From contig CAWCTH010000011.1 in NCBI GenBank assembly GCA_963798445.1, forward strand, positions 558,001 to 622,000: a DNA stretch of 64,000 nt, written 5' to 3'. This document shows positions 1 to 9,941 of the stretch, piece by piece. Position 1 is the stretch's first letter; each line of letters starts with the position of its first letter. Under the pieces are notes generated by a model. It was not told where the DNA came from. It worked only from the letters and a program-made list of their open reading frames with translations, and searched no databases. Made by a program: the position numbers and the translations under genes. The stretch comes from DASXAI01 sp963798445 (GTDB lineage: Bacteria > Actinomycetota > Acidimicrobiia > Acidimicrobiales > Ilumatobacteraceae).

Positions 1-880
1 GCAGGAAGATGAGCGTCGACACCAGCAGGATCACGCCGAGGTTGCGCAGGTACCACCAGCAGGAAGCATCGGGCAGGAGCGGCTTCGCGCTCACGACCGC
101 CTTCTTGGTGATGGGATCGATCTTGGTCGTGTAGATGGTCGCCTTGCCGTAGAGCGCACGTTGGAACGTGATCAGCACCGGCGTGATCGGATTGGCCAGC
201 AGGATGTTCCCGTTGATGCCGTGCTCGGCCAGCTTGTCGGCCACCAGCATGTACTGGTACAGGATCGGGCTCAGCCAGAACCACGCCATCATGGCCAGCT
301 CGAGCAGGTGGCCGGTGTCGCGCAGGTACACGTTCATGGCGCTGAACAAGATGGCGAGCGCGGCGGCGAACACGAGCAGCGTGACCAGCGCGATGGGGAT
401 GAGCCAGATGAAGGCCCAGTCCACGTTGTACCGCAGCACGACCAGGATGAACACCAGGACGCTCGACTGCAGGAAGAAGTGCACCAGCGCGGCGCCCACC
501 GAGGCCAGCGGCAGCACCTCGCGGGGGAAGCGCACCTTGTTGACCAGGTAGGAGTTGCCGGTGATGGAGCTGGTGCCGGCGATGATCGCCACGTTGAACA
601 GGTTCCACACGAGCAGGCCGATGAGCAGCCAGATGGTGAAGTACTCGAAGGCGTTGCCCAGGATGGCGAAGGCGATGCCGTACACCGCCAAGAGGAACAG
701 CGGGTTGAGCATCGACCACACGAAGCCCAGCGCCGAGTTCTTGTACTTGACCTTGAGCTCCTTGCGCACGAGGTTGCGCAGCAGCTCGCGGAAGCGCCAG
801 ATGTCGCGCAGGTGGGCCGACACCGGCTGGCGCGGGGCGACGAGGTGGAGCTCTTGCTCGGTGACGGAGGTGGCAGCCAT
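1..880 (-). CDS. Wzm-type polysaccharide ABC exporter permease (3' end beyond window)
   Basis: Membrane subunit of an ABC-2 exporter that moves lipid-linked or surface polysaccharide across the inner membrane. The 293 codons visible from the ATG at 880 read without a stop to the window edge. After a short cytoplasmic N-terminus there is a basic amphipathic stretch, KELKVKYKNSALGFVWSML (about residues 37-55), which is the hallmark entry of Wzm/RfbA/TagG permeases, followed by several hydrophobic segments. The ATPase partner (Wzt/TagH) is usually adjacent and would lie off the left edge. It is divergent from the GT-C-like gene at 978. The neighbouring glycosyltransferases and nucleotide-sugar genes fit a surface-glycan export locus. 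The exported polymer cannot be told from sequence. Confidence 0.85.
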   Translation of the reverse strand, partial: MAATSVTEQELHLVAPRQPVSAHLRDIWRFRELLRNLVRKELKVKYKNSALGFVWSMLNPLFLLAVYGIAFAILGNAFEYFTIWLLIGLLVWNLFNVAIIAGTSSITGNSYLVNKVRFPREVLPLASVGAALVHFFLQSSVLVFILVVLRYNVDWAFIWLIPIALVTLLVFAAALAILFSAMNVYLRDTGHLLELAMMAWFWLSPILYQYMLVADKLAEHGINGNILLANPITPVLITFQRALYGKATIYTTKIDPITKKAVVSAKPLLPDASCWWYLRNLGVILLVSTLIFL

Positions 881-977
881 GGTTCGCCCCGGAGGGCCTG
901 CTCCACGTTACCCAGCTCAGCCTGGCCGAGCACCGCGTCCCCGACCATCGTGAGCAGCCCCGTTAGCGTGGCCGGCG

Positions 978-3213
978 GTGGTCGCACAGGCTGAGGCACC
1001 GGAGCAGGCGGCCGACGACCCTCCGGCGACCCCGCGCGCCGCCTGGCGCGGCTGGCTGGCCGACACCGCCGCCGTGGGTGGAGCGGCGGCCCTGATCACC
1101 GCCGTCTTGTACCGCGTGTGGAGCTGGCCCCTCGATGTGCCCTTCACCTATCGGGGCGACTCGCTGGGGCTGATGGCCTTCGTGAAGATCGTGGCCGAGA
1201 CCGGCTGGTACACCGGCACGCCTCGTGCCGGCGCGCCGTTCGGGCTGAACACCTACGACTTCCCGTACGGCGGCGACAACGGCTGGTGGGTCATCATCAA
1301 GGCGCTCACCTGGTTCACCCACGATCCGGCGCTGGCCGTGAACCTCTTGTTCATGTTGGGGTTCGTGCTCGTCGCCGTCACCGCCTTCGTGGCGCTGCGG
1401 GTCATCGGCGCGAGCCGTCTCGTCAGCGGTGTGCTCGCTCTCGTCTTCGCCTTCGCCCCGTCGCACTTCCTGCGCACCACGGGGCAGCTCTTCATCGGCG
1501 CGCCGGTCGCGGTGCCGCTCGCCGTCGCCTTGGCGATGCGACTCCTGGGCGGCGACACGCCGTTGCTGCGCGCCGGCCCCCGCTGGCGCGACCGGCTCGA
1601 TGTCCGCAGCGGGCTGTCGCTGTTCGCGCTCGTGTCGTGTGTCGTGCTGGCGTCGTTCGACACGTACTACACGGTCTTCGGCGCGCTCCTGATCGCCGTC
1701 GCCGGGGCGGCGGCGGCGTTGGCCCGGCGGCGATGGCGCCCGCTGGTGTCGGCCGGGCTGGTGGTGGCGGTCACCACCGTGGTGCTCGCCATCAACTCGA
1801 TCCCGACGTTGCTCTGGCACCGGTCGCACGGGCTCAACCCGGAGGTCGCCCGGCGCTCCATCGAGGATCTCGATACCTACGCACTGCGACCGGTGCAGCT
1901 GCTGGCGCCGGTGCCCGAGCACCGCGTGTCGGCGCTGGCCCACCTATCGGACCTGCTCACCCGACCGGGCGCCCAGAGCGAGCCGTACCAGTACCTCGGG
2001 CTGGCGGCGGTGATCGGGGTGGCCATCGCCCTCGTCTCACTGCTGGTGTGGGCCGCCGGCCGGCGGGGCGAGGCGGTGCGGCAGCGGGCCGGGGCCGGCG
2101 CCTTCATCGTCGTGCTGGCCGCCTTCGCCGTGGCCGGCGGGCTGTCGTGGCTGGCCTACACCGGCGGGCTGGCCCAGATCCGGTCGTGGAACCGGGTCGC
2201 CATCGTGATCGCCTTCCTGGGCCTGGTGGCGCTGGCGTCGGTGCTCGACGTCGCCGTGGCCTGGTTTCGCCGGCGCTGGCACTGGCCGAAGTTGGCGCTG
2301 GGCGCGGTGGCGGTGGTCGTGGTGGGGCTGGCGTTGTTCGACCAGATCGGTGCGGGCATGGTGGCCGATCCGCGCCTGAACGAGGCGGCCTGGGCCAACG
2401 ACGCCGACTTCGTCGGCGCCATCGAGCAGCAGCTCCCGCCGGGCGCCGCCGTGTACGTGCTGCCGTACCTGCCCTGGCCCGAGGGCGGCACCACCGCCGG
2501 CATCGTGGACCAGGACCTGTGGCGGGGCTTCCTGCACTCCTCGGACCTGCGGTGGAGCTTCGCCGGCATGCGCGGTCGGCAAGCCGATTGGCAGGAGTAC
2601 ACGACCCGCCAGCCCGTGCCCGACATGGTGGACGCCCTGACCGCTGCCGGCTTCGACGGCATCTACCTCGACCGGCAGGGCTACACCGATCAGGAGGTCG
2701 AGACGGCGATCACCGCCGCGCTGGGAGGGGCGCCGCCGATGATGAGCGCCGACGGCCGGCTCGTGTTCTTCGACCTGCGCGCCCACCGCGCCGCCATGGA
2801 GGCGGCGCTGGGGACCGACGGCGTGGCACGGCTGGGGCAGGAGACGCTTTACCGACCCCGCGTCGAGTACCGAGACGGCTTCGCGCCCCGCACCTACGGC
2901 GTGCCCGATGTGGAGCACGGCGCTCGCCAGCAGAACACGTTGTTGCTGGTCAACGACGGCGACGCAGCCGTATCAGGGGCAGCTCACGTTCCGTGCCAAC
3001 GCCTACAGCCCCGGTGAGCACCGGCTCACCGTGCGGACACCCGATGGCGTTGATCACGACCTCACGATCACGCCCGACGGCAACGCCTACAGCGTCCCGA
3101 TCACGGTGGCGCCGGGGGAGTCGACGGTGACGCTCACGACGGATGCGCCCGAAGTACCGGTGGGCTACCGCGACCTGGCGTTCAACCTGGTGAACGCCTT
3201 CGTCGCCCGCTGA
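978..3213 (+). CDS. Large multi-pass membrane protein, GT-C glycosyltransferase-like, frameshifted near 2965
   Basis: About 744 residues if one extra base near 2965 is ignored. It starts at GTG 978. It has roughly ten hydrophobic helices in residues 30-470 and then a soluble region. An early extracytoplasmic loop is acidic and aromatic, as in GT-C enzymes that use lipid-linked sugars. The first frame runs to a stop at 3017 but loses sense after the LLLVNDGD segment. The +1 frame immediately continues with a beta-sandwich-like tail (QPYQGQLTFRANAYSPG onward) to the stop at 3213, so this is one gene broken by a single-base insertion. I cannot assign a family or substrate. Its place between an export permease and glycosyltransferases suggests surface glycan assembly. 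Confidence 0.7.
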
Positions 3214-3356
3214 TCCGCCCCCGTCGTCCGCGTTCACTCGGGCTCGGCGTGTTGTCGGCCGCGCGGCGTGGTGGTCGGCGGCCGCGGTGGCCCGTTCTCG
3301 GTGCCGGTGCCGGTGCCCGGCGCCCGGCACCCGGCCCTCGGCGCCCGCGTCCGAAC

Positions 3357-3414
3357 CCGCGCGGGTCGCGCGCTCGGACGCTCTGGGGCGCGGTCGAGCG
3401 CGCAGGCTGCGCGA
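3357..3414. repeat. REP-like palindromic repeat, copy 1
   Basis: A GC-rich imperfect palindrome of 58 bases. Its core GCGCGGTCGAGCGCG is shared with copies at 33390 and 54784. The arms (3357-3374 and 3397-3414) pair with about four mismatches. It sits between two convergent genes, where it could act as a bidirectional terminator. The surrounding 3214-3470 holds no gene, only other GC-rich short repeats. Confidence 0.6.
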
Positions 3415-3470
3415 AGACCCGGGGGAACCGGGAGGGACCGGGACGAACCAGGGGACGCTGGCGGCGGCGG

Positions 3471-4361
3471 TCAGGCCCGTGAGCCGCCCCGCCGGCGCGT
3501 GGCGCGCCACTCGGCGGCCCGGAACACGATGCCGCGCGCCGGGGCCCGCACGTAGGACCACAGCCGGCCCCGCCACAGCGCCGACCGTGACAGCGCCAGC
3601 GTGGGATCGGCGGCCAGGTCGTCGAGCAGCCGGCGCAGGTTCCGCCCCTGGACCCGGTGCGAGCGGTCCGACCACGAGCCTCCGCTCACGCGGAACGCCC
3701 CGAGGGTCTCGTCGATGGCCACGCAGTCCCACCGCCGCAGGATCTCGACGTAGCGATCGACGTCAGCGAGCGAGGCGTAGTCGTCGCGGAACGGCCCGGC
3801 GGCGCGAAGAGCGTCGCCGCGGAACAGCACGATCGACGGTTCCCCGAAGGGCGTCGTGCCGATCTCCACCATCCGCTCCAGTGCGCGGCGGCCGTGCACG
3901 CAGCCGGCCAGCCCGGCCAGACCGCGGCCGGCGATGACGACGCGGCCGTCGGCGTCGATCACGTCTCGGCGGGCGGCCGCCAGGCCGGCGCCCGGATGAG
4001 CCGATAGAGCAGCGGCCTGGCGCTCGAGGCAGTCGGGATAGAGGAGGTCGTCGGAGCACAGCACCTTCACGTAGCGGCCACGGGCCTGGGCCACGACGTG
4101 GTTCCAGTTGCCGACCGGCCCGAGGTTGACGGCGTTGCGTTCCAGCCGGACGCGAGGATCGCCGGCGTAGCGCGACGCGACGGCGAAGGTGGCGTCGGGG
4201 GAGGCGTCGTCTACCACGACCAGCTCCCAGTCCTCACTAGTCTGAGCCAGCACCGATTCGATGGTGGCGGCGATGAAGCGCTCGGCCCGAAACGCCGGGA
4301 TGCAGACGCTCACCATCGGAGCCGGCTCCGGTCCCGCCCCTATGACTCCTTCGTCCGACAT
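3471..4361 (-). CDS. Family 2 glycosyltransferase
   Basis: A 296-residue GT-A fold enzyme that would transfer a sugar from a nucleotide-sugar to a glycan or lipid acceptor in the cytoplasm. The N-terminus has the GT2 signature PMVSVCIPAFRAERFIAATI, then VVVDDASPDAT (nucleotide binding, first Asp pair) and a later SDDLLYPDCLE (the DxD-like metal site). The ATG at 4361 is preferred. The next ATG, at 4316, lies directly before the first beta strand and would avoid overlap with the divergent gene that starts at 4342. The C-terminal region is basic and without membrane helices. The sugar specificity cannot be read from the sequence. Confidence 0.85.
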   Translation of the reverse strand: MSDEGVIGAGPEPAPMVSVCIPAFRAERFIAATIESVLAQTSEDWELVVVDDASPDATFAVASRYAGDPRVRLERNAVNLGPVGNWNHVVAQARGRYVKVLCSDDLLYPDCLERQAAALSAHPGAGLAAARRDVIDADGRVVIAGRGLAGLAGCVHGRRALERMVEIGTTPFGEPSIVLFRGDALRAAGPFRDDYASLADVDRYVEILRRWDCVAIDETLGAFRVSGGSWSDRSHRVQGRNLRRLLDDLAADPTLALSRSALWRGRLWSYVRAPARGIVFRAAEWRATRRRGGSRA

Positions 4362-6357
4362 CCACGTCATCCTGCCCGCCGGCACCGCCGCGCCCGCGCC
4401 ACGGCAGGCGTTGCGGGCGGCCAATGGCAACAACGCCATCGTCGTGGTGATCAGTCCCGGCGACGTGGCCGAGTCGGCCGAGCGCCTCGCCCTCCCCGTG
4501 CGCGAGGGCCGCGCCGACGCCGTGTTCGGCGGCCGCCATCGCATCTTCGGCCCGGGCGCCGGGTCGTTCGCGCTGCGCCGCGAGACGCTCGAACGCCTCG
4601 AGATCACCGAAGCCTGGCCCGAGGTCGGCTACGAGGTCGCCGCCCAGGTGACGGCGACCGGCGGCCGAGTCCTGAGCCTCGACGACAAGACGCCCGTCGC
4701 CCCGCCCCGGATCGGCACTGTCCTAAGAACGAAGGCCCGCTGGTCGAAGCCGGTGGTGTGGCGTCGCGACCGTCTCGAACGAAGGCGCACGCCCGAGGAC
4801 TGGGACGCCTCCGATACCGAGCTGGCCAGCACCCTCGACAACCTCGACGGCGCCGTCAACTACGCCGCGTGGATCGTGGCGCTCATGGCGCCCTACCTGA
4901 GCGGTCGCATCCTGGAGGTCGGGGCCGGTCACGGCACCTTCACCAACCTCCTGGCGCGCTACGGCTCGGTCACCGCCACCGAGCTGTCGGAGCGCGCCGT
5001 GGCGTTGCTGGAGGAGCGCTACGAGGGCTCCGACCGCGTGACGGTGGTGCACGCCGACGAACTGAAGGAGTCGGCCTTCGACACCGCGGTGATGGTGAAC
5101 GTGCTGGAGCACATCGACGACGATGTCGGCGCGTTGTGCAAGCTGCGCGACGACCTCCGGCCAGGCGGCCACGTCCTCATCTACTCCCCGGCCTTCAACG
5201 CGCTCTACAGCCGGTTCGACGCCGCCGTCGGGCACCACCGCCGGTACACGAAGGCGTCGCTGGTGCGGGCCATGGACGACGCCGGCCTCGAGGTGGTGGA
5301 GGCCCGTTACGTGAACGCGCCGGGCGCACTGGCGTGGTACGTCGTGGCGACGAGGCTCGGCCGCCGACCCACCGAGGGTTGGTCCACCCGGCTGTACGAC
5401 CGCGCCGCCGTCCCCGTGGCCCGGCGCGTCGAGCAGTGGATCACGCCGCCGTTCGGCCAGTCGCTGCTCGTCGTCAGCGCGCCGGCCGGCCGAGCCGTCG
5501 CAACTATCGTCGTCGTGATGCCCGGCAGCCCCTGCCTCACCGTGGTGATGCCCTGCTACAACGAAGCGTCCACCGTGGCCGATGTCGTGAAGCAGGTGCT
5601 GGAGTCGCCCTACACGCAGGAGCTGCTGGTCGTCGACGACGGCTCGACCGACGGCACGCGAGAGCTCCTCGCCGCCATCGACGACGCGAAGGTGCGGGTG
5701 CTGCTGCAGCCCGTCAACCAGGGCAAGGGCGCGGCGCTGCGCCGCGGTTTCGCCGAGGCCATGGCGCCGTACGTGATCGTGCAGGACGCCGACCTGGAGT
5801 ACGACCCGCAGGACTACGCCGAAGTGCTCGGCCCGCTCCTGGACGGTCGCGCCGATGTCGTCTACGGCTCGCGCTTCCTCGCCGGGCGTCCACACCGCGT
5901 CCTGTACTACTGGCACTCCGTCGGCAACCGGCTCCTCACCACGGTGTCGAACATGTTCACCAACCTGAACCTCACCGATATGGAGACGTGCTACAAGGCG
6001 TGCCGGCGCGAAGTGATCCAGAGCATCACGATCGAGGAGGACCGGTTCGGCTTCGAGCCGGAGTTCACGGCCAAGGTGGCTCGCGCCGGATGGCGCGTCT
6101 ACGAGGTCGGCATCTCCTACTCGGGGCGCACGTACGCCGAAGGCAAGAAGATCGGCTGGCGCGACGGGCTGCGCGCCTTCTTCTGCATCGTCGCCTACTC
6201 CAAGGTCGGTGAGCGCTTCCACGTGAAGCGCCTCAGCCCCTACTTCGAGCCGCGCCACCCGGTAGCCACGCCGAGCGCCGCCACGACGGCGGCGATCAGC
6301 GCCGCCAACCCCAGCGCGGCCAGCAGCAGCCCGACGCGGAAGCCGCGGGGCGTGTAG
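4342..6357 (+). CDS. Fusion protein: GT-like N-terminus, SAM methyltransferase, family 2 glycosyltransferase
   Basis: One 671-residue frame joins three parts. Residues 1-130 resemble a shortened GT-A fold (DAVFGGR, EVGYEVAAQV) without an obvious intact metal site. Residues about 165-380 are a class I methyltransferase with motif I ILEVGAGHGTF and a later MVNVLEHIDDD. Residues about 395-640 are a GT2 domain of the DPM1/undecaprenyl-phosphate type: TVVMPCYNEAS, VVDDGSTDGT, VQDADLEYDP, then the YGSRF and ETCYKA motifs. No stop separates the domains. The last 39 residues overlap the convergent YfhO-like gene and are low-complexity, so the natural end may be earlier. The start at 4342 overlaps the divergent GT2 start by 20 bases. 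Coupling of sugar methylation and transfer is inferred. Confidence 0.8.
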   Translation: MTPSSDIHVILPAGTAAPAPRQALRAANGNNAIVVVISPGDVAESAERLALPVREGRADAVFGGRHRIFGPGAGSFALRRETLERLEITEAWPEVGYEVAAQVTATGGRVLSLDDKTPVAPPRIGTVLRTKARWSKPVVWRRDRLERRRTPEDWDASDTELASTLDNLDGAVNYAAWIVALMAPYLSGRILEVGAGHGTFTNLLARYGSVTATELSERAVALLEERYEGSDRVTVVHADELKESAFDTAVMVNVLEHIDDDVGALCKLRDDLRPGGHVLIYSPAFNALYSRFDAAVGHHRRYTKASLVRAMDDAGLEVVEARYVNAPGALAWYVVATRLGRRPTEGWSTRLYDRAAVPVARRVEQWITPPFGQSLLVVSAPAGRAVATIVVVMPGSPCLTVVMPCYNEASTVADVVKQVLESPYTQELLVVDDGSTDGTRELLAAIDDAKVRVLLQPVNQGKGAALRRGFAEAMAPYVIVQDADLEYDPQDYAEVLGPLLDGRADVVYGSRFLAGRPHRVLYYWHSVGNRLLTTVSNMFTNLNLTDMETCYKACRREVIQSITIEEDRFGFEPEFTAKVARAGWRVYEVGISYSGRTYAEGKKIGWRDGLRAFFCIVAYSKVGERFHVKRLSPYFEPRHPVATPSAATTAAISAANPSAASSSPTRKPRGV

Positions 6358-8592
6358 AAGAAGCGGACCTCGTGCTGGCCGGCGGGCACCCTCACCCCGA
6401 CGTAGAAGCCGTCGACGACGACCGCGGGTGCCGACTTGCCGTCGACGGTGGCGCTCCAGCCCTTGTCGGCCTGCTCGTCGAGCGTGACGATGGCGTCGCG
6501 CGGGAGGCTGGCGGCGATGGCGGCCCGCTCGGGGCGGGAGCGGGAGACGGTGAGGCCCATCGGCGTGCATTCGCCGCTGCACGACAGCGTCGGGCTGCCG
6601 TCGGTCAGCACCGCCGCGTTCGGCGCCACGCCGCCGGTGGCCAGCAGGTCGGCGAACTCGTCGTTGGTCGACGGCTGGGTGGCGAACCAGGCGACCGCCT
6701 CGCCCGACCACGCCGGGTTCTCGAACACCTCGAGCGTGCCGTCGGTGGCGAGCGGTCCGCGGAAGCCGGGCACGAGCGTGGACGGGTCGCCGGCGCGCGT
6801 GTCGACCACCACCCAACGGACACCGAAACGACCGAGCAGGGCGGTGTCGACCGGGGTGGCGATCTGGGCCCGCAGGGTCGGCTCGGGATCGAACGGGACG
6901 TTGGCCATGGAGCTCATCGCCGCCGCCCAACGGTCGGTCACCTGGACACCACCGTCGTAGCCGTCGATCGACGGGATGTCGAAGAGGGCATTGGCGTTCG
7001 GGCGCAACGACGCCACGAGGTAGGCGGTGTTGCCGAGGTCGTCGAACGTCATCGCCAGCGATCGCCCAGGCTGGCCGTCGAGGAACTTCACGATGTCGCC
7101 GCCGTAGTGCTTCACGTCGGCGGCGGAGGAGCTGCGGGCGGCGATCCCGTTGTAGCTGGCGATGCCTAGCTCGGTCATCACGACAACGGCCGGCAGCACG
7201 AGCAAGACGCCGGCGGCGGCGCGGCGGCGGACCGGTGGTAGCAGCCCGGCGACGAGGGCGGCGGCACCGAACAGGAGCCACGCCAGCACGGCGCGCCGCC
7301 CGGGCGTGCTGACCACGTTGGTCATCACGAGCACGGCGATGACGACGACGGTGCCGCCCACCACCGCGAGGCTCTTGCGGTCGACCCGGCGGCCGACGAT
7401 CGCGTCCGTGCCGAGGGCGGCCAGCACGACCCCGGCGAGCACGGTGACGGTCAACCACCGCGCCGGCACCCGCGCCTGGGCGAAGAGCGGCACGTGGTCG
7501 TAGGCGAAGCGGTACAGGAAGGTGCGGGGCCCGAGCGCGGCGATCACCGCGGCGAAGCCCAGCCCGCCCAAGACGATCGTGAGCGCACGTCGCCGTCGTG
7601 TGCGCACGCCATCGACGAGGCCGACGACGGCCAGGGTGGCGGCGGCGGCACCCACGAACGACAGCGCCTCGTAGGTGCCGGCGTCGGCGTCGGGGAAGTC
7701 CTTCAATGGGTTGCCCAGCAGTGCCCGTCAGCGCGTGGCCGATGTCGAGGCGGTACACCGGGCTGTCGACGACGGTGATCGGCCGTCGCCCGGCCAGCGC
7801 GCCTTCGCCCGTCGCCGCGATCTCCGGCAGGAGCTGAGGCGCGGCCAGGAGCAGACCCACGAATCCCGCGGCGGCGACGTAGCCGAGGCGCCGCCACGCA
7901 TGGCTGTCCCACGCGATGGCGACGGCGAACAGCACGAGCAGCGGCGCCACCGAGTACACGGTCTGCGGATGGCCGGCGATGAGCACCAGCGTCGTGACCA
8001 CGGCGGTGGCGGCGGCCGGGATGAGCGGGCGCCGAGCGGTCATCACCCAGTGCAGGAGGGCGAGGAGCAGCGGCACCCACGCCAGCACCAGCAGCTGCTC
8101 GAACTGGACCATCTTGATCATCACGAGGCCCGAGCCGACGAGCGCCACCGCACCGACCGTCGCCGCCGGCGGCCGCAGCCGGAGGCGCCACGACAGCAGC
8201 GCCACCATGCCGTTGGCCAGGATCAGCAGGTGCACCACGACGAGCACGGCGAGGCCACGACTGATGCCGAACGGGAGGGCCAGCGCTTTCAACGGGTAGA
8301 GGGCGCCGGCGGCGGGGTTGCCGATGTGGGTGACGCCGCCGAAGATCAGAGGGTTCCACAGGGCCAGGCGAAAGTGGCGCCACGCGTCGAGCGTCACGTT
8401 GAGGTTCGGACCGCTGTAGGCAACGGTGTCGAAGCCGGTGATGTAGGTGTTGCGCCGAAGGAACGGCCACGACACCGCCAGGGCGAACACGGTGGCCACG
8501 GCGTGCTCGATGGCGGCAGTCCGCCCCCAGCGGCGGCCCGGTGCCGGGTCAGCCTCGGCATCGTGCGATGGCGCGAGGGTGGCAGCCGGCAC
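6240..8592 (-). CDS. YfhO-like multi-pass membrane protein, frameshifted near 7715
   Basis: Roughly 783 residues after removing one extra base near 7715. The N-terminal half (from GTG 8592, or an upstream codon at 8643) holds about ten transmembrane helices and the early loop TYITGFDTVAYSGP. The second frame (codons from 7706 to 6240) continues with more helices and then a large extracytoplasmic domain ending in a membrane segment, as in YfhO-family proteins. In Gram-positive bacteria YfhO has been linked to glycosylation of wall polymers. Both frames abut within a few codons (GTAG then NPLKDFP), so this is one gene. It ends convergently inside the tail of the fusion gene. Divergent to ugd. 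Confidence 0.75.
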
Positions 8593-8660
8593 GACGGCGC
8601 AGGCTAGCGATGGTGGCCGGCAGCCCGAGCGCCTCGGGCACAAGGAGCCCGGCTCGTAGG

Positions 8661-9941
8661 ATGGTGTCGGTGAACCGCATCGCTGTCATCGGTGCCGGCT
8701 ATGTCGGCCTCACCACTGCTGCCTGTTTCGCCCATTTGGGCCACGAGGTGGTGTGTGCCGACATCGACGCCGAACGGGTGGCGCGCCTGCAGCGCGGTGA
8801 GCTCCCCATCGTGGAAGCGGGCCTCGCCAACCTGCTCACGGAGGGCTTGCGCAGCGGCCGTCTCACCTTCGTCGTCGGCGCCGCCGTGGCCGCCAAGGAC
8901 AGCGAGTTCGCGTACCTGTGCGTGCCCACGCCGCAAGGAGCCGACGGCGGCGCCGACCTGTCCTACATCGAGGCGGCGGCCGGCCAGATCGCCGACGTGC
9001 TTCCCGCCGAGGCCATCGTCGTGAACAAATCGACCGTGCCGGTCGGGTCGACCAAGGTGGTGGAGCGCGTGCTCAACCGCCCGGACGTGTCGGTTGTGTC
9101 GAACCCCGAGTTCCTCCGCGAGGGCTCGGCGGTGCACGACTTCCTGCACCCCGACCGCATCGTGATCGGCAGCGACGACCAGGCGGCGGCCATTCGCGTC
9201 GCCGCGCTGTACCTCGCCGTGCCGGCGCCGCTCGTGGTCACCGACCCCGCATCGGCCGAGACCATCAAGTACGCCGCCAACGCCTTCCTCGCTACGAAGC
9301 TGTCGTTCGTGAACGCCGTCGCGGCGGTGTGCGAAGCGGTCGGCGCCGACGTGGGCGACGTCGTGCTGGGCCTCGGCTACGACAAGCGCATCGGCCACGA
9401 GTTCCTCAAGCCCGGTCCCGGTTGGGGCGGCTCGTGCTTCCCGAAGGACAGCCGGGCCCTCGTCAAGATCGCCGCCGACGCCGGGTACGACTTCGGTCTC
9501 CTCGAGGGTGTCATCTCGGTCAACGTGCAACAGCACCGCCGAGTCGTGGAGAAGATCCAGCACGCCGCCGGCGGCTCGCTCGAGGGTGTGCAGGTGGCCG
9601 TCTGGGGCCTCACCTTCAAAGCGGGCACCGACGATCTGCGCGACTCGCCCAGCGTCGCCATCTGCGAGCAGCTCATCGAGCGCGGCGCAAAGGTGCGGGC
9701 GTACGACCCCACCGCGCCCACCGGGCTGCCGTCGATTGACCTGGTCGACGACGCCTACAAGGCCTGTGACGGCGCCGCCGTGCTCGCCGTCCTCACCGAG
9801 TGGGACGAGTTCCGCTGGGTCGATCTCACGGAGGTCGCCAAGCTCATGGCCCACCCCGCCATCGTGGACGGCCGCAACCTGCTCGATCGGGCGGCGGCGA
9901 TCCGCGCCGGCTTCCGGTATCAGGGCATCGGTCGCACGTGA
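8661..9941 (+). CDS. ugd: UDP-glucose 6-dehydrogenase
   Basis: Oxidises UDP-glucose to UDP-glucuronate with two NAD+, the precursor step for the decarboxylase encoded next. The 426 residues have the N-terminal Rossmann motif IAVIGAGYVGLTTAACFA, the family peptide NPEFLREG, and the catalytic cysteine (about residue 259) in GWGGSCFPKDSRAL. The C-terminal UDP-binding domain shows VWGLTFKAGTDDLRDSPS. Length is normal for the UDP-glucose/GDP-mannose dehydrogenase family. The ATG at 8661 is followed by in-frame GTG codons that could serve as alternatives. Its stop overlaps the next start (GTGA), which indicates translational coupling. Confidence 0.95.
   Translation: MVSVNRIAVIGAGYVGLTTAACFAHLGHEVVCADIDAERVARLQRGELPIVEAGLANLLTEGLRSGRLTFVVGAAVAAKDSEFAYLCVPTPQGADGGADLSYIEAAAGQIADVLPAEAIVVNKSTVPVGSTKVVERVLNRPDVSVVSNPEFLREGSAVHDFLHPDRIVIGSDDQAAAIRVAALYLAVPAPLVVTDPASAETIKYAANAFLATKLSFVNAVAAVCEAVGADVGDVVLGLGYDKRIGHEFLKPGPGWGGSCFPKDSRALVKIAADAGYDFGLLEGVISVNVQQHRRVVEKIQHAAGGSLEGVQVAVWGLTFKAGTDDLRDSPSVAICEQLIERGAKVRAYDPTAPTGLPSIDLVDDAYKACDGAAVLAVLTEWDEFRWVDLTEVAKLMAHPAIVDGRNLLDRAAAIRAGFRYQGIGRT

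Noticed and set aside
4723..8643. A 1306-codon minus-strand frame spanning YfhO and the fusion gene
   Set aside because: Only its N-terminal ~310 codons match YfhO; the rest is Arg-rich antisense of the fusion gene, open because of high GC.
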